DNA from: Methylobacterium sp. CB376
GTDB taxonomy: Bacteria; Pseudomonadota; Alphaproteobacteria; Rhizobiales; Beijerinckiaceae
NCBI RefSeq assembly: GCF_029714205.1
Contig: NZ_CP121648.1
Location: forward strand, 2,294,001-2,358,000
DNA length: 64,000 nt
Direction of reading: 5' to 3'
Shown: positions 35,458-45,429 of the stretch, piece by piece
Layout of the letters: each line of letters opens with the position of its first letter
Numbering within the stretch: the stretch's first letter is position 1
The notes under the pieces: model-generated
The model's input: the letters and a program-made list of their open reading frames with translations, nothing else
What the model was told of the DNA's origin: nothing
The model's database searches: none
Made by a program: the position numbers and the translations under genes

Positions 35458-38400
35458 GTGCGCGACATCCTGACCGCCCTGGCGGGTCTCGTCATCGTCG
35501 TCCTGGTCGCCGCGCTGGCGGTGCCGCCCTTCGTGAACTGGGAGGGGCATCGGGCCGCGGTGGACGCGGCGGTCAGCCGCTCCCTCGGGCTGCCCGTGCG
35601 CAGCGACGGCCGCCTGGAGATCCGCCTCCTGCCCTCGCCCCGCCTGAGGATGGACCACGTCGTCCTCGGCAGCCCCGGCCGGACCTCCCTCGACGCCCGC
35701 TACGTCAAGGCCGAGGTGGCGCTGACGCCGCTCCTGTCCGGCGAGATCCGCTTCACCGAGACCAAGATCGGCCGCGCCGAGGTGACGGTGCCGGTGAGCG
35801 AGGCCGGCGCCCTCGTCCTGTCCCCGGATCTGGGCGCCGTCCTGGGCGGGCGCGACCTCGCCGTCGAGGACCTGCGCATCGCCCAGCTCCTCCTCACCAC
35901 GGTGGTGCCGGCGACCGGGCGCACCGACCAGTTCTACGCCGAGGCGGTGCGCCTCTCCGCGCCGCGCCTCGCCGGTCCCTGGCGGGCCGAGGGGATGGCG
36001 GGCGCCCTGCCGTTCCGCCTCGCCACCGGCATGCCGCTCCCGGACGGGGCCCTGCCGGTCAAGGCGACGGCCGGGGGCGAGACCCTGCCGCGGATCGAGA
36101 TCGACGCCCGGCTCGCCCTTGTGGGCGATGCCGTGCGGGGCCTCGCGCCCGAGGCGAGCGGCACCGCGCGGCTGACGGTGGCGTCGCCCCCGCCCGCCGC
36201 GGGCCCGCCCGGGGCGGGCGGGGCCGGCAGGCACGCCCCCGTCCTGCCCTTCACCCTCCAGGGCGGTTTCAAGGCGAAGGGCCGGGTCGCCACGTTCGAC
36301 GCCCTGACCCTGGAGATCGACGGAGGCGGCGCGCCCCTGCGCCTCGGCGGCCGCGGCACGCTCGAATTGCCGAGCCTGAAGGCGGCCCTCGCCCTCGACG
36401 CGCGGCGCCTCGACCTCGACGCCTTCCTGGCCTCGCCCAACGGGCAGGCCCTCCTCGCCCGCGGCTTCACCGCCTTCGGCCCGCCGCTGCCCGGCACGGT
36501 CGCCCTCGACCTCGCCGTCGAGAGCGCGGCGATCGCGCAGGGCGAATGGTCCGAGATCGCGGCGGCGGCGATCCTGCGCCCCTCGGGCGCCCTGGCGCTG
36601 CGCCGCGTCGAGGCGACGGCGCCCGGCGGCGCCCGGCTCTCCCTCGACGGCGACCTCTCGGGACCGGGCAGCTTCGCGGGCCGCGTCTCGGTCAGGGCGC
36701 CGGCCTCCGAGCGGTTCGCGCGCCTCCTCCACCGCTTCGGGTTCGGCAGCCCGCTCCTGCGCCTCCTCGACGGGCGTCCCTTCGAGGCCGCCGCCGACGT
36801 AACGGCGGCCCTGCCGGTCCTCTCCCTGCGCAACGCGCGGGTGGCGCTCGGGGAGGCGCGGCTGACCGGCAGCGCCCGCTATAGCCCGGCCGCCGAGGAG
36901 GGCGGGCGCCCGCGCCTGGACGCCCAGATCGTCGCGGACGGCCTCGACCTCGCGGAACTGCCGCCGCTGCGCGGCCTGTTCGAGACCCTGCACGACCACG
37001 ATCTCGGCCTGACGCTCCAGGCCCGCGACCTGCGCTACGGCCCGGGCGGGCCTCGCACGGGCGCCATCGCGGCGAGCCTGCAATCCGAAGGGACTGCTCT
37101 GCGGGTCGGCAGCCTGGAGGTGCGCGGCCTCGCGGGGGCGGAGGCGAGCCTCGCGGGCCGGATCGCCGCCGACGGATCCGGGCGCATCGCCGGGCGCATC
37201 ACCGCGCCGGTGGCCGCGCCGCTAATCGACCTCCTGGAGCGCAACCTCGTCGCCGAGGCGGAGGCGGTCCCGGACTTCCTGCGCGCCGCGCCGCTCGCCC
37301 TCGACGTCACGCTGGAGCGCGACCCGGGCGGCGGGAGCGGGCGCCTGCGCAGCCACGCCCGCGGCGAGGCGGGCGGCGGGCGCCTCGGCCTCTCGATCGT
37401 GACGAGCGCCGGGCGCCTGGAGAGCGTCGAGGCGCGCCTCGACCGGGTCCGCTCGGGCGCATGGCTCGGCCGCCCGAACGACCCCGCCCTCGCCATGCCG
37501 GCCGCCCTGCGGGTCAGCGGGCGGCGCGGCGATCCGGCCTCGCCCCTCGCCGTGACCGTCGCGGGCGATCTCGCGGGCGTGCGGATCGCCACGAGCCGCC
37601 CCCTCGCCCTCGACGGGATCGCGCTCCCGCGGGACGGCGAACTGACCCTCGACAGCCCGGACCTGCGCCCGCTGGCGGGCTTCCTCGGGCCCGGCGCCGC
37701 CCCGCCGGGCCCGGTCCCGGCCCGGCTCACCATCGGGCTCGGCCGCGAGGGCGAGGTGCCGCGCCTGTCCCTGGCGGGGAGCGTGCTCGGCAGCGCGGTC
37801 TCGGCGACGGTGCTGCGGCCGGAGGAGGGCGGGCTCTCGGGGAGCGCGCGGCTGGACCAGCTCTCGCTGCCCTGGCTCGCCTCCGCGCTCGTGCTCGACG
37901 CGCGCGGCGGCCCGGCCGATCCCTGGCCGGAGACCCGCTTCGGCCCGGCGCCCGCCCCGGCCTTCCGGGGCCGCCTCGCCGTGACCGCGCAGCGCCTCGC
38001 GCTCGGGCGCGGGCTCACCGCCGAGGGCGCCCGCTTCGACCTCGGCCTCGGGCCGGACGGCCTGTCGCTCGGCCAGTTCGAGGGCGCCGTCGCGGGCGGG
38101 CGGCTCTCCGGGCGCGTCACCCTGGCCCGCCAGGGCGGGCAGGCGACGGTCTCGGGCGAGGGCTTGTTCGAGGACCTGGCGATCCCGGTCCTGACGGGTG
38201 GGGAGGCCGTGCGCGGCCGGCTGTCGGGCCGGCTGCGCGTCGGGGCCGCGGGCGACTCGCCGGCCGCCCTGGTGGGCAATCTCGCGGGAAGCGGCGAGGT
38301 CGGCTTCTCCGACCTGACGATCCGCGAGATCGACCCGTCCGGGGTCGAGCGGGCGCTGGTGCGGCTGCTCGCGGAGGAGGATCCGCTGCGCGCGGGTCGG

Positions 38401-39090
38401 GTCGAGCAGGTGGTGTCGGAGGAGTTCGGGCGCGGGATGCTGAGGCTGACCGGCTCGGTCTCGGTGCCCGCGGCGCTCGTCGGCGGCGTCCTGCGCACCG
38501 GCACCTTCACGGTCGATCCCGGCCCCTTCACCTGGGCCGGCATGGTGCAGCTGGACCTGCGGACGCTGCGGCTCGACGCCCGCGGCACCTTCACGGCCGA
38601 GCGCACGCCGCGGGCCTGGACGGCGCCGCCGCCGAGCCTCGCCCTCTCGCTCTCGGGCCCGCTGGCGCGCCCCGCCCGCGACGCGGACGTGACGACCCTG
38701 ACGACGGCGCTCGCCGCCGTGGTGCTGCAGCGCGAACTCGACAAGATCGACACGGTCGAGGCCGACCGCAGCGAGCAGGCCCGCCGCCGCAGCCGCCTGG
38801 AGATGGACCGCGCCCGCGCCGCCGCCGAGGTGGAGTGGGCGCGCCGGCAGGCCGAGGAGGCGAAGGCCGCCGCCGCGCGGGCCGCCGAGGAGGCGCGGCG
38901 TCGGGCGGAGGAGGAGGCCCGGCGCCAAGCCGAGGAGGCCCGGCGCCAAGCCGAGGAGTTGCGGCGCCAAGCCGAGGAGTCGCGGCGGCGGGTGGAGGAG
39001 GAGTCGCGGCGCCAGGCCGAGGAGGCGCGCCGGCGGGCCGAGGAGGCCGCCCGGGCCCGCGAGGCGATGCCGGCCGAGACCAGCCAGTAG
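35458..39090 (+). CDS. AsmA-family protein with C-terminal coiled coil
   Basis: 1210 aa from GTG 35458, preceded by GGGGAGGGGAAGG. One N-terminal membrane helix (ILTALAGLVIVVLVAALAVP), then PPFVNWEGHRAAVDAAVSRS and long beta-strand repeats typical of AsmA/TamB-like envelope proteins that span or bridge the periplasm. The AsmA C-terminal block (about residues 900-1080) includes VVLQRELDKIDTVEAD. The last 100 residues are a charged heptad-like repeat rich in RRQAEEA, encoded by near-identical short DNA repeats. Likely role in outer-membrane lipid or protein homeostasis. Confidence 0.88.
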   Translation: MRDILTALAGLVIVVLVAALAVPPFVNWEGHRAAVDAAVSRSLGLPVRSDGRLEIRLLPSPRLRMDHVVLGSPGRTSLDARYVKAEVALTPLLSGEIRFTETKIGRAEVTVPVSEAGALVLSPDLGAVLGGRDLAVEDLRIAQLLLTTVVPATGRTDQFYAEAVRLSAPRLAGPWRAEGMAGALPFRLATGMPLPDGALPVKATAGGETLPRIEIDARLALVGDAVRGLAPEASGTARLTVASPPPAAGPPGAGGAGRHAPVLPFTLQGGFKAKGRVATFDALTLEIDGGGAPLRLGGRGTLELPSLKAALALDARRLDLDAFLASPNGQALLARGFTAFGPPLPGTVALDLAVESAAIAQGEWSEIAAAAILRPSGALALRRVEATAPGGARLSLDGDLSGPGSFAGRVSVRAPASERFARLLHRFGFGSPLLRLLDGRPFEAAADVTAALPVLSLRNARVALGEARLTGSARYSPAAEEGGRPRLDAQIVADGLDLAELPPLRGLFETLHDHDLGLTLQARDLRYGPGGPRTGAIAASLQSEGTALRVGSLEVRGLAGAEASLAGRIAADGSGRIAGRITAPVAAPLIDLLERNLVAEAEAVPDFLRAAPLALDVTLERDPGGGSGRLRSHARGEAGGGRLGLSIVTSAGRLESVEARLDRVRSGAWLGRPNDPALAMPAALRVSGRRGDPASPLAVTVAGDLAGVRIATSRPLALDGIALPRDGELTLDSPDLRPLAGFLGPGAAPPGPVPARLTIGLGREGEVPRLSLAGSVLGSAVSATVLRPEEGGLSGSARLDQLSLPWLASALVLDARGGPADPWPETRFGPAPAPAFRGRLAVTAQRLALGRGLTAEGARFDLGLGPDGLSLGQFEGAVAGGRLSGRVTLARQGGQATVSGEGLFEDLAIPVLTGGEAVRGRLSGRLRVGAAGDSPAALVGNLAGSGEVGFSDLTIREIDPSGVERALVRLLAEEDPLRAGRVEQVVSEEFGRGMLRLTGSVSVPAALVGGVLRTGTFTVDPGPFTWAGMVQLDLRTLRLDARGTFTAERTPRAWTAPPPSLALSLSGPLARPARDADVTTLTTALAAVVLQRELDKIDTVEADRSEQARRRSRLEMDRARAAAEVEWARRQAEEAKAAAARAAEEARRRAEEEARRQAEEARRQAEELRRQAEESRRRVEEESRRQAEEARRRAEEAARAREAMPAETSQ

Positions 39091-39219
39091 CGTCCCTCGC
39101 GGGGGCGCGGCGACCGAGCGGGTTGCGCGGCCGCTCGGCCGTCCCGCTCGCGAACCCGCCGGAGACCTCACCGGCGAAACCGGGTGCGCCCGAGCCCTGC
39201 CCCGTGATAGGCGCGGGCC

Positions 39220-40104
39220 ATGACCGTCCGCACCGCCACCCTCACCGGCTCTGGGGCGATCCTGCTCTGGTCGCTCCTCGCCCTGTTCACGGCGGCCTCG
39301 GGCCGCGTGCCGCCCTTCCAGCTCGCCGCGATGACCTTCCTGCTCGGCGGGCTGATCGGCTGCGCCAGCTGGATCCTGCGGCCCTCCGGCATCGCCGCCC
39401 TGCGCCAGCCGCCCGCCATCTGGGCGCTGGGGCTCGCGGGGCTGTTCGGCTACCACGCCCTCTACTTCGCGGCCCTGCGCCTCGCGCCCCCGGCCGAGGC
39501 GGGGCTGATCAGCTATCTCTGGCCGCTCCTGATCGTGCTGTTCTCGGCCCTGCTGCCCGGAGAGGGCGGCCTGCGGCCGGCGCACCTGATCGGGGCGCTG
39601 CTCGGGCTCGCCGGCGTCGTCGCGCTGTTCCTCGGGCGCGGCAGCCTGAGCTTCGAGGCGGCGGCGCTGCCGGGCTACCTCGCGGCCCTGGCCTGCGCCT
39701 TCCTGTGGTCGGGCTACTCGGTGCTGTCGCGGCGGGTCGGCGCGGTGCCGACCGACGCGGTGGCGGGCTTCTGCCTCGCCACCGCATTCCTGAGCCTCCT
39801 CTGCCACCTCGCCTTCGAGACCACGGTCTGGCCCGCGACGCCGGGCCAGTGGGGGGCGGTCGCGGCGCTCGGCCTCGGGCCGGTCGGGGCGGCCTTCTAT
39901 CTCTGGGACATCGGCGTGAAGCGCGGCGACATCCGGCTCCTCGGCGTCGGCTCCTACGCCGCCCCGGTCCTCTCGACGCTGATCCTGGTCGCGGCCGGCT
40001 ACGCGCCCGCCACGCTGTCGCTGGCGCTCGCCTGCGCGCTGATCGTGGCGGGGGCGCTCGTCGCCACGCGGGCGGACCGAGCGGAGCGGGCGCGGGCGGC
40101 GTAG
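39220..40104 (+). CDS. EamA-family (DMT) exporter, YddG-like
   Basis: 294 aa with ten hydrophobic helices in two EamA halves. Start at ATG 39220. Features such as AILLWSLLALFTAASGRVPP, FGYHALYFAALRLAPPAEAG and SYLWPLLIVLFSALLPGE match the YddG/aromatic amino acid exporter subgroup, and VGAAFYLWDIGVKRGDIRLL is typical of its second half. The exported compound cannot be deduced. It stands 129 bp after the AsmA gene, same strand. Confidence 0.87.
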   Translation: MTVRTATLTGSGAILLWSLLALFTAASGRVPPFQLAAMTFLLGGLIGCASWILRPSGIAALRQPPAIWALGLAGLFGYHALYFAALRLAPPAEAGLISYLWPLLIVLFSALLPGEGGLRPAHLIGALLGLAGVVALFLGRGSLSFEAAALPGYLAALACAFLWSGYSVLSRRVGAVPTDAVAGFCLATAFLSLLCHLAFETTVWPATPGQWGAVAALGLGPVGAAFYLWDIGVKRGDIRLLGVGSYAAPVLSTLILVAAGYAPATLSLALACALIVAGALVATRADRAERARAA

Positions 40105-40159
40105 CCGGCGGCCGCGCGCCTCGCGCGCTTCCTCGGGAGGCCGCGCAGGTGCCGGCGGC

Positions 40160-40396
40160 TCAGCCCGAGCGGACGAACGTCCACTCGCCCAGTGCGCCGG
40201 GAAGACCGGCTCCCGACGTGCTCACGCCGTTCGCGGGCGTCTGGGCATGGCCGGATGTGAGGTCATCGAGCGCCCGTTGCGGCGTGAGGTAAGCGCCCAG
40301 ATTCTCGCCGTCGCAGATGGCGAGCCAGCGCCCGTCCCGGGATAGCCGGATCGCGAAGGTTCCCCACCGTGTCCGCCGCACCCAGTAACCTCTCAT
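40160..40396 (-). CDS. Small hypothetical protein
   Basis: 78 aa from ATG 40396, with GGAGG eight bases upstream. The sequence MRGYWVRRTRWGTFAIRLSR and LGAYLTPQRALDDLTSGHAQ is well structured, with a beta-rich start and a short helix; no domain recognised. The frame is open to 40759 upstream, but that part is Arg/Pro-rich and unlikely to be coding. The start region lies in a 15-bp triplicated segment that also triplicates the ribosome site. Confidence 0.65.
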   Translation of the reverse strand: MRGYWVRRTRWGTFAIRLSRDGRWLAICDGENLGAYLTPQRALDDLTSGHAQTPANGVSTSGAGLPGALGEWTFVRSG

Positions 40397-40439
40397 TGCC
40401 AAGCCTCCAATTGCCAAGCTTCCAATTGTCGAGCCTCCA
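40395..40439. repeat. 15-bp tandem repeat, 3 copies, carrying the ribosome-binding site
   Basis: ATTGCCAAGCCTCCA at 40395, ATTGCCAAGCTTCCA at 40410 and ATTGTCGAGCCTCCA at 40425. On the minus strand each unit reads TGGAGGCTTGGCAAT or a variant, so a GGAGG-like sequence recurs every 15 bp before the start codon at 40396. Confidence 0.85.
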
Positions 40440-40840
40440 GCGGCAGTGACGAGTCCGAGATTCGCAATTTCGAGATAGTTTCCGCAGATCTGCGCTGCCA
40501 AGCCTTGATCATATCGTGGCCGGCAACGACAATGGGGATCTATGGCGGGATATGCCTGAAGTGTAGGCCCCAATCGGCAATTGATTTCGGCGCACGAAGC
40601 GGGGACGAACCCTCTCGGGTTGGTCCGGGGACCGGCGGGCGCGGCCCGGGCGGGCGCGGCATCAAGGGCACCCGCGCGTCCGCGGCGCGCGGAGCCGGGC
40701 GGTCGATCGAGGTCATCCGCCATCCAGTTGATGGCTTCGCCATCTTCCATTTCGGCCATGCGGATGCCGGCTTCGTTCGGGCGCCGCGCGGGCTCGTGAT
40801 CCGGGACCCGCTTCGATCAGGCGGAGCCCGGATCGGACCC
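40397..40840. other. Intergenic region without convincing gene
   Basis: About 440 bp between two minus-strand genes. It contains the triplicated 15-bp unit, then a moderately AT-rich part (40440-40600) that should hold the promoter of the small gene at 40396, then GC-rich DNA. A minus-strand frame starting at 40759 (MAEMEDGEAINWMADDLDRP) is continuous with the small gene but degenerates into Arg/Pro-rich sequence. Confidence 0.45.
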
Positions 40841-41284
40841 TCATCGCCGCGGCAGCGGGCGCCAGTCCTTCGGCGCCATTTCGAACCCCTCGAAGCGGAA
40901 GCCCGGCGCCACGGTGCAACTCACCAGCGTCCAGGCGCCGAGGCTGGTCGCGGTCTGCCAATGGCCGGCCGGCACCACGGCCTGCGGCCGCTGACGGTGG
41001 GCGAGGTCGGGGCCGAGATGCACCGCCTCGGCGTCGTGGCCGTTCGGGCTCACCGTCAGCACGAGCGGCGCGCCCGCGTGCCAGAACCACAGCTCGGCCG
41101 CATCGACCCGGTGCCATTCCGAGGTCTCGCCGACGTCGAGCAGGTAGTAGATCGCCGTCGAGGCGGCCCGACCCTCGATCTGGTGCGGGTCGCGGAAGGT
41201 CTCGCGGTAATGGCCGCCCTCCGGATGCGGCTTGAGGTCGAGGAGGCGGATCACCTCGGCGGCGGTGAGGCTGGAGGCTGTCAC
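40841..41284 (-). CDS. Cupin_5 (DUF985) family protein
   Basis: 147 aa. LDLKPHPEGGHYRETFRDP, TAIYYLLDVGETSEWHRVDA and VVPAGHWQTATSLGAWTLVS with CTVAPGFRFEGFEMA are the conserved blocks of DUF985 cupins, including the PEGG-Y and SEWHR-D metal/ligand-region residues. Family members are thought to bind or isomerise sugar-like ligands, but the activity is undefined. The neighbouring glyoxalase II gene lies upstream on the same strand, 109 bp away. Confidence 0.9.
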   Translation of the reverse strand: MTASSLTAAEVIRLLDLKPHPEGGHYRETFRDPHQIEGRAASTAIYYLLDVGETSEWHRVDAAELWFWHAGAPLVLTVSPNGHDAEAVHLGPDLAHRQRPQAVVPAGHWQTATSLGAWTLVSCTVAPGFRFEGFEMAPKDWRPLPRR

Positions 41285-41393
41285 GGAACGGGGTCCTCGG
41301 CGCGGGATGAGGCGGGTTCGGGGCGGAGCCGCGCGCGATGCTGCGCGACGGGCCCGGCCAGCGGCGGCCGGCGCCGCGCCGGCCGGTCCGCCG

Positions 41394-42161
41394 TCAGAAC
41401 CGGTTCTTCCATTCGCGCAGGGCCGTGAACACCGCGGCCGGGTCGGAGCCCGGGGCCATGCCGACGGCGCGGGCGAGGGCGGGCTCGGTGGCGCGCAGGA
41501 AGGGGTTCGTCGCCTTCTCCTCCCCGAGCGTGGTCGGGATCAGGAAGCGGCCGTCCCGCTTCACCCGCTCGGCCAGTTCGGCCCGGGCCTTGAGGTTCGG
41601 GTTGTCCGGATCCGCCGCCAGCGCGAAGCGGGCGTTCGAGAGCACGTAATCGTGGCCCGAATAGATCGCGGTCTCGTCCGGCAGGGCGAGGAAGCGGCTG
41701 AGCGAGCGCCACAGCACCTCGGGGGGGCTCTCCATCACCCGCCCGCAGCCGAGCGTGAACAGGGTGTCGCCCGCGAAGGCGATGCGCTCGCGCTCGAACC
41801 AGTAGGTGACGTGGTCGGCGCAATGGCCCGGCGTCTCCCAGACCGCCGCCACGAGGGAGCCGAGCCTGACCGCGTCGCCTTCCCGCACCGTGGCGTCGAC
41901 CTCCGGCACGGCGTCGCCGGCCTTGGCGGGGGCGGTGACCCGGGCCCCGGTGCGCGCCTTCACCTCGGGAGTGCCCTCGACGTGGTCGAAGTGGCGGTGC
42001 GTGACCAGGATGTCGGTGAGCGACCAGCCGGTCTCCCCGAGGACGCGCAGCACCGCCCCCGCCTCCGGCACGTCGATCGCCGCGCAGGCGCCCGTGGCGG
42101 GGTCGCGGATCAGCACGCCGATATTGTCGCTCCGGCACAGGAAGGTGCGGATCTCGGGCAT
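41394..42161 (-). CDS. gloB: Hydroxyacylglutathione hydrolase (glyoxalase II)
   Basis: 255 aa from ATG 42161. Metallo-beta-lactamase fold with ILVTHRHFDHVEGTPEVKA (THxHxDH), the ligand His in WETPGHCADHV, Asp in IAFAGDTLFTLGCGR and His in IYSGHDYVLSNARFAL. The C-terminal glyoxalase II domain (NPNLKAR, PTTLGEEKATNPFLR) binds glutathione. It hydrolyses S-lactoylglutathione to D-lactate; a D-lactate dehydrogenase lies at 9196-10623, but far away. Divergent from the methyltransferase gene with 196 bp between. Confidence 0.94.
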   Translation of the reverse strand: MPEIRTFLCRSDNIGVLIRDPATGACAAIDVPEAGAVLRVLGETGWSLTDILVTHRHFDHVEGTPEVKARTGARVTAPAKAGDAVPEVDATVREGDAVRLGSLVAAVWETPGHCADHVTYWFERERIAFAGDTLFTLGCGRVMESPPEVLWRSLSRFLALPDETAIYSGHDYVLSNARFALAADPDNPNLKARAELAERVKRDGRFLIPTTLGEEKATNPFLRATEPALARAVGMAPGSDPAAVFTALREWKNRF

Positions 42162-42357
42162 GGGCGTCTCCGTCGAATCGTCTGGCCGGGAAGGTAGGGC
42201 GGCGGGCCCGCGCGGGGATTCCGGCGGGCAGATTCGCGGCGAGTCAAGGCGGCGCCTCCCCCGACGCCTTGCCGCCGGGCCTGACAGCGCCCATTGATGA
42301 CCACGACGCGACCGGCGGCGGCGCCGCGTCGCGCCCCCGGGTGCCCAGTCGTATCGC

Positions 42358-43104
42358 ATGAGTGTCGACGTCACGGATCTTCGCGCCTTCTACGGCGGTC
42401 CCCTGGGCGCCGTGGCGCAGCGCCATGTCGGGCGCGCCGTCCACCGCTTCCTCGGCTCGGTGGCGGGGCTGCGCGTGCTCGGGCTCGGCTACGCGGTGCC
42501 CTATCTCGGCCCGGTGCGGCACGCGGCGGAGCGGACCCTCGCCTTCATGCCGGCGACGCAGGGCGTGGTGAACTGGCCGACGACCGGGCGCACCGCCTCG
42601 GCCCTCGTCGATCCGACCATGATGCCGCTCCCGGAGGCGGCGGTGGACCGGGTGATCGTCATCCACGCCATCGAGGCGGTCGAGAGCCCGGCCGAGCTGC
42701 TGCAGGAGGTCTGGCGGGTGCTCACGCCGGGCGGGCGCCTCGTGCTGGTGGTGCCGAACCGCCGCGGCCTGTGGGCGCGCCGGGACGCGACGCCGTTCGG
42801 GCACGGCCAGCCCTACAGCCGCTCGCAGCTGAGCCGGCTGATGCGCGAGACGCTGTTCTCGGCCGAGGGCTGGGCCGAGACGCTCTACATGCCGCCGGTC
42901 GAGGGCTGGGTCACCCTGCGCACCGCCAGCGCCTGGGAGCGGGTCGGGACCGGCCTGTCGCTCCCCTTCGCGGGGCTGCACGTGGTCGACGCGATCAAGC
43001 AGCTGCACCGGCCGGTCGCCGTCTTCGCCCGCCGGGCGGCGCGGCTGCGGGCACCGGTGCTGGTGCCCGCCCCCGCGCCCGCCCCGGTGCCGGGCGGGGT
43101 CTGA
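42358..43104 (+). CDS. SAM-dependent methyltransferase (class I)
   Basis: 248 aa. A Methyltransf_11-like core is seen: [20 protein letters not shown] (altered motif I), [20 protein letters not shown] (motif post II/III) and [20 protein letters not shown]. The motif I glycine pattern G-L-G-Y-A is unusual but common in this alphaproteobacterial family near gloB. The substrate is unknown. It lies divergent to gloB and 6 bp before marC, possibly in one operon with it. Confidence 0.82.
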   Translation: MSVDVTDLRAFYGGPLGAVAQRHVGRAVHRFLGSVAGLRVLGLGYAVPYLGPVRHAAERTLAFMPATQGVVNWPTTGRTASALVDPTMMPLPEAAVDRVIVIHAIEAVESPAELLQEVWRVLTPGGRLVLVVPNRRGLWARRDATPFGHGQPYSRSQLSRLMRETLFSAEGWAETLYMPPVEGWVTLRTASAWERVGTGLSLPFAGLHVVDAIKQLHRPVAVFARRAARLRAPVLVPAPAPAPVPGGV

Positions 43105-43110
43105 CGCGCG

Positions 43111-43890
43111 ATGCTGCCCGTCCCCGGGCTCGACGCGGCCCTGCAGAGCTTCCTCCTCGCCCTCCCGGCCCTGTTCTCGATCGTCAACCCGCTCGGCGCC
43201 GCCCTGATCTTCGCCGAGGTGACGGGCGGGCGCAGCCACGGAGAGCGGGCGCTGCTGGCGCGGCGCATCGGCCTCTACGCGGCGGCCGTGATGCTGATCT
43301 CCCTGTGGATGGGCGCGGCGCTCCTCAGCTTCTTCGGCATCACGCTGGCGGCCCTGCGCATCGCCGGCGGCCTCGTGGTGGCCGCGCAGGCCTGGCGCCT
43401 CCTCGCCGCGCCGGAGGAGCGCGAGGCCCGCAAGGCCGCGCAGGCCGAGCCGGCCAAGTCCCGGATCCCGAACCCCTCCCGGATCCCGGACCCGTCCCGT
43501 ATCCCGGACCCGTCCCGCGCCCCCGACCGCGGCCCCGAGGGCGTCGCCGGGGCGGGCCTCGACGAGATCGCGTTCTTCCCCCTGACGCTGCCCTTCACCA
43601 CCGGCCCCGGCACGATCTCGGTCGCCATCGCGCTCGGGGCGAGCCGGCCGGAGAGCGGGGCGGCGCGCTACGGCTTCCTCCTCGGCGCCTCGCTGGCGGC
43701 GCTGGTGATCGCGCTGTCGGTGCACCTCGCCTACGCCTCCGCCGACCGGGTGGTCGCGCGCATCGGCCCTGCCCGCGCCCGGGTGCTCGGGCGGCTCTCG
43801 GCCTTCCTGCTGCTCTGCGTCGGCACGCAGATCACGCTCACCGGCGTCGTCGACGTCCTGGCGCCGCTGCTCGCCGCGCGGGCGGGCTGA
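43111..43890 (+). CDS. MarC-family membrane protein
   Basis: 259 aa, six hydrophobic helices: [20 protein letters not shown] (the conserved N-P-x-G of helix 1), [18 protein letters not shown], and [20 protein letters not shown] with the second family motif P-x-T-x-G-P-G. MarC proteins are inner-membrane proteins of unknown transport function. The cytoplasmic loop carries a 6-residue repeat SRIPDP encoded by 18-bp units at 43459-43527. Confidence 0.88.
   Translation: MLPVPGLDAALQSFLLALPALFSIVNPLGAALIFAEVTGGRSHGERALLARRIGLYAAAVMLISLWMGAALLSFFGITLAALRIAGGLVVAAQAWRLLAAPEEREARKAAQAEPAKSRIPNPSRIPDPSRIPDPSRAPDRGPEGVAGAGLDEIAFFPLTLPFTTGPGTISVAIALGASRPESGAARYGFLLGASLAALVIALSVHLAYASADRVVARIGPARARVLGRLSAFLLLCVGTQITLTGVVDVLAPLLAARAG
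43459..43527. repeat. 18-bp repeat inside the MarC gene, about 3.8 copies
   Basis: Units at 43459, 43477, 43495 and 43513 encode [18 protein letters not shown] and SRAPD in the central loop. Unit length is a multiple of three, so copy-number change keeps frame. Confidence 0.85.
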
Positions 43891-43970
43891 GCACCGGCGC
43901 CTTGGCAGAGGGGCTGCCGCCCTGTAGGAGGCACGCGGCCGGATTGGCCTTTTGGGGGAGCGAGAGCGCG

Positions 43971-44768
43971 ATGCGTCTCGTGGTGGTGGGCGCCTCCGGG
44001 CGCATGGGCCGGATGCTGATCCAGGCCGTGACGAGCACCGAGGGCTGCACGCTCGCCGGCGCGGTCGAGCGCGAGGGCGCGGAGGCGGTCGGCACGGATG
44101 CGGGCCTGCTCGCCGGCCTGCCCCCCCTCGGCCTGGCGGTCACGGACGACCCCCTGCGGGCCTTCGCGGAGGCCGACGGCGTCCTCGACTTCACCGCCCC
44201 GGCCGCCACCGTGTTCTACGCCGAACTCGCCGCGCAGGCGCGGCTCGTGCACGTGGTCGGCACGACCGGCCTGTCGCCGGACGATCTGCGCAGGCTGGAG
44301 GCGGCCTCCCGCCACGCCCGCATCGTGCGCTCGGGCAACATGTCTCTCGGCGTCAACCTGCTCGCCGGCCTCGTGCGCAAGGTCGCCGCGGCGCTCGGCG
44401 AGGACTTCGACATCGAGATCCTGGAGATGCATCATCGCCACAAGGTCGACGCGCCCTCCGGCACCGCCCTGCTCCTGGGCGAGGCGGCGGCCCAGGGCCG
44501 GGCGGTGGCCCTGGCGGAGCGCAAGGTCGCGGTGCGCGACGGCCAGACCGGCCCCCGCGTGCCCGGCACGATCGGCTTCGCGACCCTGCGCGGGGGCAGC
44601 GTGGTCGGCGAGCACAGCGTGATCTTCGCCGGGGCGGGCGAGCGGATCGAACTCACCCACCGGGCCGAGGATCGCGGGCTCTTCGCGCGCGGGGCGATCC
44701 GGGCCGCCCTCTGGGCCGCGCCGCAGAAGCCCGGCCTCTACGACATGGACGACGTCCTGGGCCTCTGA
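43971..44768 (+). CDS. dapB: 4-hydroxy-tetrahydrodipicolinate reductase
   Basis: 265 aa. N-terminal nucleotide-binding motif [40 protein letters not shown], catalytic [20 protein letters not shown] (His and Lys of the active site) and [20 protein letters not shown] are all intact. DapB reduces hydroxy-tetrahydrodipicolinate in lysine and diaminopimelate synthesis. It is followed 34 bp later by gpmA, on the same strand. Confidence 0.97.
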   Translation: MRLVVVGASGRMGRMLIQAVTSTEGCTLAGAVEREGAEAVGTDAGLLAGLPPLGLAVTDDPLRAFAEADGVLDFTAPAATVFYAELAAQARLVHVVGTTGLSPDDLRRLEAASRHARIVRSGNMSLGVNLLAGLVRKVAAALGEDFDIEILEMHHRHKVDAPSGTALLLGEAAAQGRAVALAERKVAVRDGQTGPRVPGTIGFATLRGGSVVGEHSVIFAGAGERIELTHRAEDRGLFARGAIRAALWAAPQKPGLYDMDDVLGL

Positions 44769-44802
44769 GGGCCTCAGGCTTCACGGAGCGATACGGAAGA
44801 TC

Positions 44803-45429
44803 ATGGAGCGCCTTCTCGTCCTCGCGCGGCACGGCCAGAGCGAGTGGAACCTGAAAAACCTCTTCACCGGCTGGCGCGATCCCGACCTGACCGAGGTCGG
44901 CATTGCCGAGGCGCGGGCGGCGGGCCGCCGGCTGAAGGCGAAGGGCATCCGGTTCGATATCTGCTTCACCTCGGCGCTGACCCGCGCGCAGCGCACCGCC
45001 GCCCTGATCCTGGAGGAGCTCGGCCAGCCGGACCTGCCGACCATCGCCGACGAGGCGCTCAACGAGCGCGATTACGGCGACCTGTCGGGGCTCAACAAGG
45101 ACGATGCGCGCGCGCGCTGGGGCAAGGACCAGGTCCATATCTGGCGCCGCTCCTACGACGTGCCCCCGCCCGGCGGCGAGAGCCTGAAGGACACGGTGGC
45201 CCGCGTCCTGCCCTACACGATGCGGGAGATTCTGCCCCGGGTGATGCGCGGCGAGCGCGTGCTGGTCGCGGCCCACGGCAATTCCCTGCGGGCGCTGGTC
45301 ATGGTGCTCGACGGGCTCACCACCGAGACGATCCCCGGCCTGGAATTGTGGACCGGCGTGCCGCTGGTCTACCGCCTCAAGGCCGACACCACGGTCGAGA
45401 GCAAAGAGGTGCTCGACAAGGACGCGTGA
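44803..45429 (+). CDS. gpmA: 2,3-bisphosphoglycerate-dependent phosphoglycerate mutase
   Basis: 208 aa, short alphaproteobacterial form of GpmA. The phospho-histidine motif [40 protein letters not shown] with the catalytic Glu, and [18 protein letters not shown] are present. It interconverts 3- and 2-phosphoglycerate. The order dapB-gpmA is common in related genomes. Confidence 0.96.
   Translation: MERLLVLARHGQSEWNLKNLFTGWRDPDLTEVGIAEARAAGRRLKAKGIRFDICFTSALTRAQRTAALILEELGQPDLPTIADEALNERDYGDLSGLNKDDARARWGKDQVHIWRRSYDVPPPGGESLKDTVARVLPYTMREILPRVMRGERVLVAAHGNSLRALVMVLDGLTTETIPGLELWTGVPLVYRLKADTTVESKEVLDKDA

Noticed and set aside
40160-40759. 199-codon version of the small gene ending at 40160
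   Set aside because: The upstream part is low-complexity and a strong GGAGG sits before the ATG at 40396.
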